Shown: in pieces, positions 22,866-32,666 of the stretch
Position numbering within the stretch: position 1 is the first letter of the stretch
Layout: every line of letters begins with the position of its first letter
From: Nitrosotalea sp.
GTDB lineage: Archaea > Halobacteriota > Syntropharchaeia > Alkanophagales > Methanospirareceae
Length of the DNA: 64,000 nt
Assembly: GCA_020725315.1 (NCBI GenBank)
Contig: DYFG01000001.1
Location: 1-64,000, forward strand
Direction of reading: 5' to 3'
The notes under the pieces: generated by a model
The model's database searches: none
What the model was told of the DNA's origin: nothing
What the model saw: only the letters and a program-made list of their open reading frames with translations
Program-made: the position numbers and the translations under genes

Positions 22866-24171
22866 CTTTCGTCATAGCGGTGTACCACCAATTTGTACCA
22901 TCACTCGCTACATAATAAACATTCGAACCTGCTCCACTATTATCTAGTAAAGCAGTATATCCTGCCCCTACTGTAGCAGGTGTTCCTATAGCCGAATCAA
23001 GTTCTGCATCGGTAGGCGGATTACTTACATTATTTGTATATACAGGTATATGGGTGCCTAATGGACCTATTTCGCTCCCTGAACTGTCTAGAACATAAAT
23101 CCCGTCTGATTTGGCATATATTTTATGTGTATCGCTGCTTGGGGTAGATGGGGTAGTTATATCGTCTAACGCAACAGCACCAGAGACATGCAGTTTATCT
23201 TCTGGTTCTGTCTGATCAATGCCCACACGTCCCGAAGAACGGAGCGTAATCCGTTCCACAGCATTCCCGTCTGCGGGAGCAACTCTAAAGGCTAGTTTTG
23301 CTGGAACCCTAGAGGGGCCGGTAGTTACTGTGCCATCAACCGTTGCCCGTATTTCAGCGCCCCTAACTACGTTCGTCCCGTTGTACGATCCGTAAAAACC
23401 TATATCGCCCAGAACATCCCCATCCTCTACAGCAAGGGCCGATTCTACTGATCCTCTGTACCGATAGAGCGTCAGGGCCGGTGAATCAGAATTTGATTTT
23501 GTTATCGCTGTAAACCGAGAAAGTCCACTCTCGATCAGTATGGAAGCAGAAGCAGAACTGAATGCGTTTAATCGAATCCCTGGTACATCTTCAACTCCGT
23601 CACCACTGTTGTTAACTCTTAGTGGTGCTAATGGATAGGTGTATGAAGCGGGGGTATCTGACAGATCAAGAAAATCAGTAACTCCACCTGCCAGGGTTTC
23701 CGCCTTCCACGTACTTGATCCACTATCAAAAACCAACGCTTGACCATCTGAAGGTGGAATAGTCAGATCAACATCTGTTAGATCATCTAGTTCACTTGCA
23801 CCACCACTAACGGCTTCCCAAGCAGCACCCCCCGAACCGTCAGCAGTTAACACATACCCATCAGCAGCAGCACCGCTTGTTAGATTGGCTGCATCAAACG
23901 TTCCCCCGTCTCCGGGGTCTCCACTGTGGTCGTGATCTGCTAAAGCCCCGCCACCTGCAACAAACTCTAGACCGTCTTCTCCTGCTGTAACCGCAACAAT
24001 TTTCCCTGCTTGTCCTATATAATTATCAGGAGCATCAGTAAGTTGCACAAAAGACATAGCATCAGATAGATCGGCTACCCCATCTTGTGTTTCTAGGTAG
24101 GAAATTCTTTGTCTAAGAGAGCTTATAGCGTCGTAAATATCCCTAAGTAAGCGTTCCATCATCCACCGCAC
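22858..24171 (-). CDS. Tail fibre-like protein
   Basis: 437 residues. A short helical N-terminus (MMERLLRDIYDAISSLRQRI) precedes low-complexity, Gly/Asp/Ser-rich repeats (e.g. SGAAADGYVLTADGSGGAAW) and DNWWYT-type C-terminal strands common in phage fibres. Last gene of the virion operon, overlapping the one upstream by 13 bases. Likely host-contact role. Confidence 0.7.
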   Translation of the reverse strand: MRWMMERLLRDIYDAISSLRQRISYLETQDGVADLSDAMSFVQLTDAPDNYIGQAGKIVAVTAGEDGLEFVAGGGALADHDHSGDPGDGGTFDAANLTSGAAADGYVLTADGSGGAAWEAVSGGASELDDLTDVDLTIPPSDGQALVFDSGSSTWKAETLAGGVTDFLDLSDTPASYTYPLAPLRVNNSGDGVEDVPGIRLNAFSSASASILIESGLSRFTAITKSNSDSPALTLYRYRGSVESALAVEDGDVLGDIGFYGSYNGTNVVRGAEIRATVDGTVTTGPSRVPAKLAFRVAPADGNAVERITLRSSGRVGIDQTEPEDKLHVSGAVALDDITTPSTPSSDTHKIYAKSDGIYVLDSSGSEIGPLGTHIPVYTNNVSNPPTDAELDSAIGTPATVGAGYTALLDNSGAGSNVYYVASDGTNWWYTAMTKAT

Positions 24172-26567
24172 AAACCTATTATTTCGCCATTACCAGGAAG
24201 TAAATCTAGGTTCCCCTTTCGACTATCAAATGTTCCAAAAAAGTTTTCTGTTACGGATATGTTTTTATTTGAGCCAAATGTGTAGATTGCAGCATCCTCG
24301 TCTCCTGCTACTGCAATGTGGCGAGTCCAGGTACACCCCGCAATTCTTTCGGTCCACGAGTCTCCCCCGTCGAGACTCGTATAAACACCATAACAAGCAG
24401 ATGTAGGACCGCGAGTACCAGCAAGTGCTACCTTTAACCTGTCGTGAGGAGAGGTACCTATACCCCACCTACCAGTACGAGTACCTACAGGCCTTCCTGA
24501 AGAGGTTGGGTTAGCTGGTTCGTGAGAACCATCTTCATTCCTTCTATAAAGGGTTTGATCCTGATCTCCCTGGGGATTAGTAATAGCAGTTTTGTTATTA
24601 TAATACATAATATTGGCATTATCATTGTCATGCCAGGGAATATGCAGACCTGCGCCTAACCCGCTCCCAAGTACAAAGCCGGTTTCAAATACATTCCAAG
24701 AAGCCCCATAGTCATTAGTCACATAACAACGGGGAGCAGCGGCAGTGCGCGGGCCTGTGGCAGAAAAAGCAAAGGTATACGCCTGTCCAGGGCCTTTAGA
24801 AGTAACTAGCAGTCCCGGCATGTGGTAGTAGTTACTGTCAGTTTCTCTATGAGCAGTAATTTGTGTAGTATTCCAATTTAACCCACCATCAGTTGTGTAT
24901 AAAGCATAAGTACCACCAGTAGTTTCGTTGTTGTAATGCACCACCGCCAAAACAAACCCTTCTTCGGCAAAGGAAGCATCTATGTTTACATGAGGAAGCT
25001 CTGCTAACGTTAATGGTAAAGAAGTCTGTTGGGTAACTATTGGAGTTCCGAAAATGTCTTCAACACGATAAATATACAGTCCGGTAGTAATCCACCCATT
25101 AACGGCCCCTACTCCATCGATATATTTGGGACTATAAGCATCTACTACAAAGTTCGTAGTAACAGTGTTTCCAGTTCCGGCATCGACCGTCCAACCCTCT
25201 AACCCCAAATCAACGGCATCCCATGTAGGTCCACCTAGCGACGATGGATTGTTAAAATTATTAGTACGGTATACGTACCCATCACCACTAAATACTGCCA
25301 ATACTTCTTGGTCAGATTTCAAGTCCCACCCTGGCACTTCATAGGGCGGCGGCGGCCCGTAAGGATCGGGATCATAATACTCTCCGGTATAAGTAGCAAG
25401 GTAGTTTTTAATGCTGCCTGTCAAGTCTTCCATCTCTGCTTCAACAAGCTCTACTTGTTGGGCTGCACTCCCCCCGGTTACGGTAACTGTAACCTCTCTA
25501 ATCTCCCGCTCTACCAAATAATCCCTATACTTAGCAGTAATGATGTCTCCCAAACCCCAATTATTAGGCCACAAACTGCCGGGAACTTGTCTCACATTGA
25601 AGGTCAGAGTTTGCTTAGCCGTATTTTTAGAGAGATACGCCAGCCCCTCAGTCAAAAGTTTCTGATCGTTATCTCCACCACGCGCATCAGTAAACGCTTC
25701 TTTTCGTGCCCACCTATGTCGGGCAGTAGCGTCTGTATCTTCTAACTCAAGCATACGGCGATTTGCCCCTATGCCCTGCCCCCCTACATAAGCAACATTC
25801 TTCTCTTCGCTATAATTAAGAGACAGAATGGGGATTTCCATATTACCCGATTCGTAATGGAAGAACATACGATCTGTAGTCAGTGAGGAGTTAATTCGGC
25901 GGTCTGTTCCCCAAACCCTAACAGCCCTCAAAAATAAAGCGGTTGGATCGTGGTATTCTGGTGGGCAGTAAACACCAAAACGCATCCCACCCGATTCAGC
26001 TATCGTTTCACAGGCGGTTAGTAGATTAGTGTATCTGGCACTATATTCAATTATATCCCCAGGATCGCCGTCTCCTATTGCTCCTAATTGGAAGGTGGGC
26101 ATAACACGGTCTGGATCGTCAACACCATTAATACAACGACTTTGTAAAATTGTCATCGCAGTTCTTACATCTGTCTTTACATCCAAAGACTCCAATCCAG
26201 CGGGCGGGATTATAATCCGCCGATTGAGAAGCGCGGTGAATCCTTGGCTATAAAGGTTGATAATAATCTGCCCTCGTTTGCTGGACTGAAGCGTTGTGGT
26301 GGAGTGGATTCCTTCATACACCCGCTGCTTATACTTGGTTATTGGATCGATCCTGTAGATGAACATAATATGGTCATCTTTGATAGCCATCAACTCATCT
26401 ATATAAGGATCATTCCACCCCAAACGAAAAGTAATAATACTGTTCCAAGGGGCATTTAGTCTTTGATGAAATTCTAGTCGATCCCAACGCTGCAAATACA
26501 TGTAGGGCACAGCATTATAATCAAACATAACTATTTCATAAGAGTCTCTAGGAATAAGCCGCATCAC
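24159..26567 (-). CDS. Tail-tip protein (Gp37-like) with BNR/Asp-box repeats
   Basis: 802 residues. The first ~380 resemble siphovirus tail-associated Gp37-like proteins (MMRLIPRDSYEIVMFDYNAV ... TVTGGSAAQQVELVEAEMED). The C-terminal half has Asp-box/BNR repeats (YTTDGGLNW, VTNDYGASW, YTSLDGGDSW), suggesting a beta-propeller that binds or cuts glycans. Next to Dit and tape measure, so it belongs at the tail tip. The abutting start (26567) overlaps the Dit stop. Confidence 0.75.
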   Translation of the reverse strand: MMRLIPRDSYEIVMFDYNAVPYMYLQRWDRLEFHQRLNAPWNSIITFRLGWNDPYIDELMAIKDDHIMFIYRIDPITKYKQRVYEGIHSTTTLQSSKRGQIIINLYSQGFTALLNRRIIIPPAGLESLDVKTDVRTAMTILQSRCINGVDDPDRVMPTFQLGAIGDGDPGDIIEYSARYTNLLTACETIAESGGMRFGVYCPPEYHDPTALFLRAVRVWGTDRRINSSLTTDRMFFHYESGNMEIPILSLNYSEEKNVAYVGGQGIGANRRMLELEDTDATARHRWARKEAFTDARGGDNDQKLLTEGLAYLSKNTAKQTLTFNVRQVPGSLWPNNWGLGDIITAKYRDYLVEREIREVTVTVTGGSAAQQVELVEAEMEDLTGSIKNYLATYTGEYYDPDPYGPPPPYEVPGWDLKSDQEVLAVFSGDGYVYRTNNFNNPSSLGGPTWDAVDLGLEGWTVDAGTGNTVTTNFVVDAYSPKYIDGVGAVNGWITTGLYIYRVEDIFGTPIVTQQTSLPLTLAELPHVNIDASFAEEGFVLAVVHYNNETTGGTYALYTTDGGLNWNTTQITAHRETDSNYYHMPGLLVTSKGPGQAYTFAFSATGPRTAAAPRCYVTNDYGASWNVFETGFVLGSGLGAGLHIPWHDNDNANIMYYNNKTAITNPQGDQDQTLYRRNEDGSHEPANPTSSGRPVGTRTGRWGIGTSPHDRLKVALAGTRGPTSACYGVYTSLDGGDSWTERIAGCTWTRHIAVAGDEDAAIYTFGSNKNISVTENFFGTFDSRKGNLDLLPGNGEIIGLCGG

Positions 26568-27436
26568 TAAATTCCTTGATACCGATCATGCCACGTAAAA
26601 GAATAGGTAGGGGAACCAGAGGTAAAACCAAAGACAAATCGGTTTCGCCCATTATTAGCTTGTGGGGCAGGTCGGAAATTAACATTCATCAAACTAGAAC
26701 TGGGTGTAATATAGCTGATTAATGAAATATTTGATTCTTTTAAATAGATTTCTTTCTCTGCACCGCTGAGAGACACAACCAGCGTTTCATAGCTGGGGAC
26801 GGTATAAACAACATAAACAAAGTAACCAGTATCTACATTGTAGATACTCACGTCAGTAAAGGGACCAAGTATTTCTATGTCTGGTCCAGTGTCCCACGTT
26901 CCTACATAATTAATATCAAAGACGTTACTAGGAGAACTGTCAGAGTTGGTAAGGACATGTTTATTAGGATCGAAAATGATAGGATCGTAAGCAGTAAATT
27001 CCATGTCTTCCTGAATGGAAAATTCATCCCACGCATTGGGGTTGTCATAAACCATTCCGCGAGTAAAAAACCCTTTGACAGATCGATATTTTCTTTCTCC
27101 GTCTTCCAAATAGATCAGTCGTAGCTCTCCCGGCTCTGGATAGTCATAATCGGTTCTGCTAACACGCGCAGCATCAATCAAATTGCGACGAATTGCCCAA
27201 TACATATCACGACACCCACCGTTGGTTCGTAGCGTGAATCGTATCTTACGTTCCTGCATACGGACATTCGTCACCGTGTTGCCGTGTTGGAAGGGGGAGT
27301 GGGTAGTCATAAACTCCTGCTTTCCGGCTCCCCAACCCGTCATATCAAACACCATTGACCGACGCCCATTAACTAAATTAAGCGTTTCCCCGTCTGGTGT
27401 AATATATTGTAGCTTGAATGGAATGTTTAGTCCCAT
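26567..27436 (-). CDS. Distal tail (Dit-like) protein
   Basis: 289 residues. It lies between tape measure and tail-tip protein, the usual place for Dit. The N-terminal half (GWGAGKQEFMTTHSPFQHGN ... RKIRFTLRTNG) is typical of siphovirus phage_tail/Dit proteins; the rest is beta-rich. Dit forms the hub at the end of the tail tube. Confidence 0.75.
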   Translation of the reverse strand: MGLNIPFKLQYITPDGETLNLVNGRRSMVFDMTGWGAGKQEFMTTHSPFQHGNTVTNVRMQERKIRFTLRTNGGCRDMYWAIRRNLIDAARVSRTDYDYPEPGELRLIYLEDGERKYRSVKGFFTRGMVYDNPNAWDEFSIQEDMEFTAYDPIIFDPNKHVLTNSDSSPSNVFDINYVGTWDTGPDIEILGPFTDVSIYNVDTGYFVYVVYTVPSYETLVVSLSGAEKEIYLKESNISLISYITPSSSLMNVNFRPAPQANNGRNRFVFGFTSGSPTYSFTWHDRYQGI

Positions 27437-30400
27437 GTCACTAACCTACCCTTAATTGACCGCAAGGTTCTGTCAATAACATACGCTGCCTCGTCTTCTG
27501 TAGACATAGTGACACCCGAAACCGTAGTGTTGAGGTTGGTAGTTGTCGTTGAAGTTGTCTGTGGTTGGGTATTAACTATTATCTGGTTCACTGGTGGAAT
27601 AAGCGGCGAGCCAGTAAATGCACTTCCTATAGTTGAAGCCGCACTAGCAGTCCGTTGTGCTGCTGAAATCATAGCTGCCTGTTGTGCCTGTTGGTACGCT
27701 AGTTGTGCCTGCATTTGTGAGTTTTGAACCGTCTGCATGTAACCTTGAATTTGGAAAACCTGCATCCTAATCATATTCATTACGGAAGTAATTTGGCTAG
27801 CAGCATTTATAAATATATTAACCATAGCAGAAACTACACTGTTTAGATTAGGTAAGAAGGTACTGATACCCTGAGCCAAGCCTGCAATTACATCGGCACC
27901 TATGTCTCTATACACCAAAGAAGGAGAGCCAATACGAAGAGCATTTTTTGTGCCCGTAGTCAGATCATTACCTATTAATATGCCGTTTAGTTCTGCTATT
28001 TGTCTGGTTACTAATATGCCAGTTTCCAGGCCCATAGCAAGCCCCTCAGAAATCTGGATACCATGATCTCTAAACTTCTGTAGAAGTGCCTTTCCTTGTG
28101 CGCGAGTAGGGGCAAGTCCCGCCATAAGAGCCTCTACTGCCTGTTCCCACTCGGCTAGATCACCCATCCCCCCGCTAGAGGTTATGGGGGGTAGGACAGT
28201 TTTACCAGAAAGAAGTTTATCTAGTTCTCCAACAGCCCGTTCCCAATCTCCCTCTTTAATAGCTTTAACAAAGGCAGGAGTTAAAGCATCCTGAATACCG
28301 TCTACTATAGCGGCAGCTATTTCTGAACCAATACGCCTAAACGTTGGTGCATTTTCAGTAATCCACCCCTCTAAGGAACGAAGCATCCCATCAAAATGAA
28401 ACTTTAGCCCCTGCCAATCCCCGCTGCCTTCCCACAAATAAGAAAGTAGTTCCCCTATCTTAGAAAGTGCATCATTAAAGGCGTTTTTAATGGTGTTTTT
28501 AGTTTCCTCAGAAGATAGATAGGTGGATATATTTTCTATAAGCGACTTTATAGCCCCCAAAATGCCTGGGAACTGTAGTGTTTCAGGCTCTACAGTAGAA
28601 ATGGTTTCTTCTATAGGGATCATTATTGATTCCCCAGGCCAAACATAATACCCCTCAAACAACTTGTTGTTTGCTGCTATAATTTTGTTTACACTTGTGT
28701 TATGCTTACGAGCAATATCAAGAAGGTTATCGCCTTCTTTAGCGGTGTAAGATAGCATAGAGGTAACAGTTTTTTCTACTGGTCGCTGTATGGTTACTGC
28801 TTTTCCAAACAAAATAGAATCAACTACAGAGGCAAAAGCGCCCCACAAAACTGTGGCAGCATCTATCAGTAAATCTTTACCAGTAGTTTTGAGCCAGCTA
28901 CTTGTTTTTTCTATGGCAGTAGATAGTGCGGGTTTTATTTTATCTTCCCACAGTAAAGTAGCTCCCGCCAGTAAGAAATCCCATACACCAGACAGTTTAT
29001 TACCAAGCTCTGTTAGCAGACCCTCAATACCGCCCTCGTTATAAGCCTTTACTAAATCAGCAATAGCGCCAGTAATACGGCCTACCACATCCGCCACTAG
29101 AGTAAATCCACGAATAGCGTATTCTAGTAGTGTGGCTACTATCTCCCCTAACTTCTCTCCGGCGCGTGAAATACCGCTGTCTGTTCCAGGTTCAAGAGTC
29201 TTGTAGAAATCATTAACATCCTCTTTTCCCTTACCAAAAACATTATCAAATAGCCTGCCTATCTCTGATAGTGTTTTTGAGATCGTAGGCACGAGGCTTT
29301 TCACAGCAGAAATAATACCGTCAAACCCACTGGTCCACCCCTCAAAAAACCCCTCTAAGAACTCGGAGATTACGGTGACAAGAGATATAATCCGCTCTGA
29401 TGTACTTCCAAAGGCGTTGTTAATTGATTCTCCACCAGAAACAACCTCTACTATTCGCCTTACTAGCGTCCCTACGGACTTAGCAATTTGAATAACCCAA
29501 AAGGTAGCAGTACCTAGTGCATAAGAGAATTTTCTTGCGTGTTCTTCACTTGCGCCTAACGCCTTAGCAATGCCCAAGATACCCGATTCCCTACCACTTC
29601 CAAGACTCCCACCAGAAGTTAAAAGGAGCAGGGCACGTTCTAATCCCTCGTTTCTAAGATCATCAACGAAAGTAGAGAAAGCAGTTTTCATGGAAGACAA
29701 AACGCCTTCCCAATTTTTAATGGCTTGCGAGATTACTTTAGGAGCAAAGAGAAGGGTAAAGGCAACACCTATCCCCGCTAAAATAAGCGGTATTCTAGAA
29801 ACTATACCTAACAAACCGCTAAACAAGCCCTTTGCTAGTCCCGGCAGAAAAGATAGTATGATTTTAGGTAAACGAATTACTTCTTTAGCTACACCACCAA
29901 ATACAGAAAATGCCGTTTGTCCTAAAACTTTAAAGAGTCCAGTAATAAAAGATACAGCAGGACCTAGTACAGTTTTTAATAGTGCAGAAATTAATCGTAT
30001 TGGGGCAGGAAGGAAGTTGAATAGGAATTTTGCAGTATTTAATAACCCACCAAACGCCTTTCCTATTAAATTAGGTATAAACAACAAGCCTGCCTTGACA
30101 ACTCTGGAAACTGTTGAAATTCCTTTCTGAATGGGGCCTAAAATCGTAGTCTCAAACAACAACTTAACTGTAGTAAAAGCGTCTTTTAAAGGATTAACAA
30201 CCGCCCCGACGAGTCCACCAAACAGATTTTTAAACACACCGGAAATTCTTCCAAAAACGGAAGTTGTGCCCACGCTAAGTTTCTTAAGTTGCGGTGTTAA
30301 TGAGGGAAGGGTAAGTGCCGTAGACATAACAGTACCCAAGATGCGGAACCCCCCCACAGAGTTTGCAACTAGCTGAATAAGAGAACCAAATACAATAAGT

Positions 30401-31803
30401 AACGGACCTATTGCAGCCACAGCTAAACTAATTCTGACAATCCAACGCTTTGTCGTTTCGTCTAGTGTATTGAAACTGGAAACTGCTCCATTAATAACTT
30501 TGATTACCTTCTGAATGTCTGGTGCTACTGCATCAAAAATAGAAATACCAAGATCAATGAAAGCGTTTTTCAGAAGAATAAGTTGGGATTTGACAGTAGC
30601 AAAACGTTTTGCAGCCTCTTCCTCTAGAGCAATTTGTTCTACCCATTGTTCATTAGCCAAAGCTATGTTGTCTGTAAGAAGCGCCATGTTAGGGCCGAGA
30701 AGGTTGACAACTTCTCGCACCCGCACGCCAGACAGCCCAAGCGCAGTTAATACATCACCGCTGATCTTACCTTGATCCTGTAGATCAACCAGGACACTCA
30801 GGAAGTCTTTGATGGTTCCAATCGCATCTGCCCTAAACCGACTCTTAAAGGTGCTAATGTCAACATTAAGAATGTTGGCAAACATCTCAGCAGTTTCTTC
30901 GTTTGCACCAGAAGCCGCTTCAAGCATTTCATAGATGACACGCGAGACAGCCGTACCACCACGTTCCGCCCGAACACCCAACTCAGCAAGAGTCGCACTT
31001 AGTCCTAGAATTTCTGGTGTGGTCAGTCCTACCAACCGTCCCGCTGCTGCCATACGCATAGCTAAATTTACGATTTCTGGTTCGGTAGCTGCTGCGTTGT
31101 TACCTAGCGCAACAATTGCCGCGCCTGCCTGTCTTGCAAACGTATCGAGGTCCTGAGTAGCAACGCCCATAATATTACCAATACGGGCTAGAGCAAATGC
31201 AGCTTCCTCAGCAGCGAGATCAGTAGAAACAGTCAATAAAGCTACTGTGCGAGTAAAATCTTTTAGCTCTTCTGCTCCAACTCCCAACTGCCCCGCTACC
31301 TGACCAATACGAGAAAGTTCATTAACTGAAATAGGAATCTCTAAGGATAATTGGCGAAACCCGTTTCTTAGTTCTTCACCTATGTCAGTAAGCTTGCCTA
31401 GCTGTCCACTGGTAAAGACTGCATCCTTCTGTATCTGACTAAGCCCTTTAGAAGTGCCATACATTTCTTCAGCAACTTCTTTAAAGCCCGTAGTGACACC
31501 CTCTACCGTCTTACCTACGCCAGCAAAGGCATCCTCAAAGGAAATGCCCGCCCCTATTAGCGCAGTATTAAGGACTGTCAGGGGGATGGTAAGGGAGAAA
31601 GACAAATTACGTCCAAGCGTAGAAACACTGGCGCCAAGACGTGCCAGCTTACGATCAAAGGCTTCCGCCGCAATTGCTGAAGCGCCAAGCGACTTGTTAA
31701 CCTGATCAAAAGCATGTTGAGCATCATACGCAGCTTTTCGGGCGGCATTAACCCCCAAAACAACTACGCGAATACCAATTTGTCCTTCTCCGCCACCCTG
31801 CAT
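27427..31803 (-). CDS. Tail tape measure protein with an internal LysM domain
   Basis: 1458 residues. Helical N-terminus, TP901-like core (LSATLAELGVRAERGGTAVS), long hydrophobic repeats and a Gln-rich helix near the C-terminus. A LysM motif (YTAKEGDNLLDIARKHN ... IIAANNKL ... WPGESIMIPI, about residue 1020) could bind peptidoglycan during DNA delivery. The length suggests a tail of roughly 200 nm using the usual ~0.15 nm per residue rule. Confidence 0.92.
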   Translation of the reverse strand: MQGGGEGQIGIRVVVLGVNAARKAAYDAQHAFDQVNKSLGASAIAAEAFDRKLARLGASVSTLGRNLSFSLTIPLTVLNTALIGAGISFEDAFAGVGKTVEGVTTGFKEVAEEMYGTSKGLSQIQKDAVFTSGQLGKLTDIGEELRNGFRQLSLEIPISVNELSRIGQVAGQLGVGAEELKDFTRTVALLTVSTDLAAEEAAFALARIGNIMGVATQDLDTFARQAGAAIVALGNNAAATEPEIVNLAMRMAAAGRLVGLTTPEILGLSATLAELGVRAERGGTAVSRVIYEMLEAASGANEETAEMFANILNVDISTFKSRFRADAIGTIKDFLSVLVDLQDQGKISGDVLTALGLSGVRVREVVNLLGPNMALLTDNIALANEQWVEQIALEEEAAKRFATVKSQLILLKNAFIDLGISIFDAVAPDIQKVIKVINGAVSSFNTLDETTKRWIVRISLAVAAIGPLLIVFGSLIQLVANSVGGFRILGTVMSTALTLPSLTPQLKKLSVGTTSVFGRISGVFKNLFGGLVGAVVNPLKDAFTTVKLLFETTILGPIQKGISTVSRVVKAGLLFIPNLIGKAFGGLLNTAKFLFNFLPAPIRLISALLKTVLGPAVSFITGLFKVLGQTAFSVFGGVAKEVIRLPKIILSFLPGLAKGLFSGLLGIVSRIPLILAGIGVAFTLLFAPKVISQAIKNWEGVLSSMKTAFSTFVDDLRNEGLERALLLLTSGGSLGSGRESGILGIAKALGASEEHARKFSYALGTATFWVIQIAKSVGTLVRRIVEVVSGGESINNAFGSTSERIISLVTVISEFLEGFFEGWTSGFDGIISAVKSLVPTISKTLSEIGRLFDNVFGKGKEDVNDFYKTLEPGTDSGISRAGEKLGEIVATLLEYAIRGFTLVADVVGRITGAIADLVKAYNEGGIEGLLTELGNKLSGVWDFLLAGATLLWEDKIKPALSTAIEKTSSWLKTTGKDLLIDAATVLWGAFASVVDSILFGKAVTIQRPVEKTVTSMLSYTAKEGDNLLDIARKHNTSVNKIIAANNKLFEGYYVWPGESIMIPIEETISTVEPETLQFPGILGAIKSLIENISTYLSSEETKNTIKNAFNDALSKIGELLSYLWEGSGDWQGLKFHFDGMLRSLEGWITENAPTFRRIGSEIAAAIVDGIQDALTPAFVKAIKEGDWERAVGELDKLLSGKTVLPPITSSGGMGDLAEWEQAVEALMAGLAPTRAQGKALLQKFRDHGIQISEGLAMGLETGILVTRQIAELNGILIGNDLTTGTKNALRIGSPSLVYRDIGADVIAGLAQGISTFLPNLNSVVSAMVNIFINAASQITSVMNMIRMQVFQIQGYMQTVQNSQMQAQLAYQQAQQAAMISAAQRTASAASTIGSAFTGSPLIPPVNQIIVNTQPQTTSTTTTNLNTTVSGVTMSTEDEAAYVIDRTLRSIKGRLVTWD

Positions 31804-31805
31804 CG

Positions 31806-32093
31806 TTATCTCTTCTTTTTCATTGCTCTATTTTGATAAGTAATTTCTTCATCCTTTTGGATGTTTTCTTTCATTATACTACTTAAGTAATGCCCAATTA
31901 AAAAGGCTTGTTGCTCCGGCGTTAATTCTTGCCAGTCATGGAAGTACCTGTAGTTTGCTGCATGACAAGCATCTACTTCTGTTATGAGAGGAATTAGGCC
32001 GGGGAGACTGTTTATGGAGATAGTAGAACGAATTGCGTTTTTAATTCGGGCTTTGTATAATGGCTGATCATTAACTCTTATTTGGAAAGTTTT
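31806..32093 (-). CDS. Frameshifted extension of the tail assembly chaperone (gpT-like)
   Basis: An open frame without a start overlaps the end of the upstream gene and runs to just before the tape measure ATG. It encodes RVNDQPLYKARIKNAIRS ... YHYLSS-type residues ending NRAMKKKR. Its place and lack of a start are those of the gpGT-type extension. Relative to the upstream frame it is +1 (equivalent to -2), not the common -1. The shift must occur between about 32093 and 32074, where AAAACTTTCC lies. Confidence 0.6.
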   Translation of the reverse strand, partial: KTFQIRVNDQPLYKARIKNAIRSTISINSLPGLIPLITEVDACHAANYRYFHDWQELTPEQQAFLIGHYLSSIMKENIQKDEEITYQNRAMKKKR

Positions 32094-32652
32094 CTATGGC
32101 CTGAGCCACCAACTCCTCTGAAGAACCCATAGTTGAACTACTAATTTTCTGAGTAACTAGGCTTACATCTTCTTCCGTAACCATAGCTACGTAACGCACC
32201 CACGCCAGATACCGCGCAAGTTTGCTCTCTCGATTAACTTCAATCCCTACAAAATCCAGTTCTTCAAGCCAAGCATCGCTCTCAAGCGGATGAACTGTAT
32301 CAGGAACCTCTACGGGTTCCGTACCAAACACAATAAGCGCGTCCAAAACTGCCATGCCAACCTCGGTATTATGGCGTTCAACTGCCGCCAAATACTCAGG
32401 GTGGTTGGGATTCAAAATTGTCTCTTCCCTGTCAGGATCATAAAAAGCATAATCCTCAAGTTTGGGCGGTTTAATTTTGTTGGCTACTGCTTGGATACGG
32501 AGAACAGAGACTTTCTTTGTTCGAAGAACTACTCCACTAGACAGCCGAATGTGGTTGTCGGGAAGCCGATGTACAGCTTCCCGTTCCACTTCTGCGACTG
32601 CCTCTTGGATCGTTGGACTAGCAAACGAAGGTTGACCAAGATTGTCGCTCAT
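32071..32652 (-). CDS. Tail assembly chaperone (gpG-like)
   Basis: 193 residues, acidic and helical, placed between major tail protein and tape measure. Its end overlaps the second open frame described at 31806. Family inferred from position and from the frameshift arrangement, not from a sequence motif. Confidence 0.6.
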   Translation of the reverse strand: MSDNLGQPSFASPTIQEAVAEVEREAVHRLPDNHIRLSSGVVLRTKKVSVLRIQAVANKIKPPKLEDYAFYDPDREETILNPNHPEYLAAVERHNTEVGMAVLDALIVFGTEPVEVPDTVHPLESDAWLEELDFVGIEVNRESKLARYLAWVRYVAMVTEEDVSLVTQKISSSTMGSSEELVAQAIENFPNKS

Positions 32653-32666
32653 TACTTTTCCTTTAA

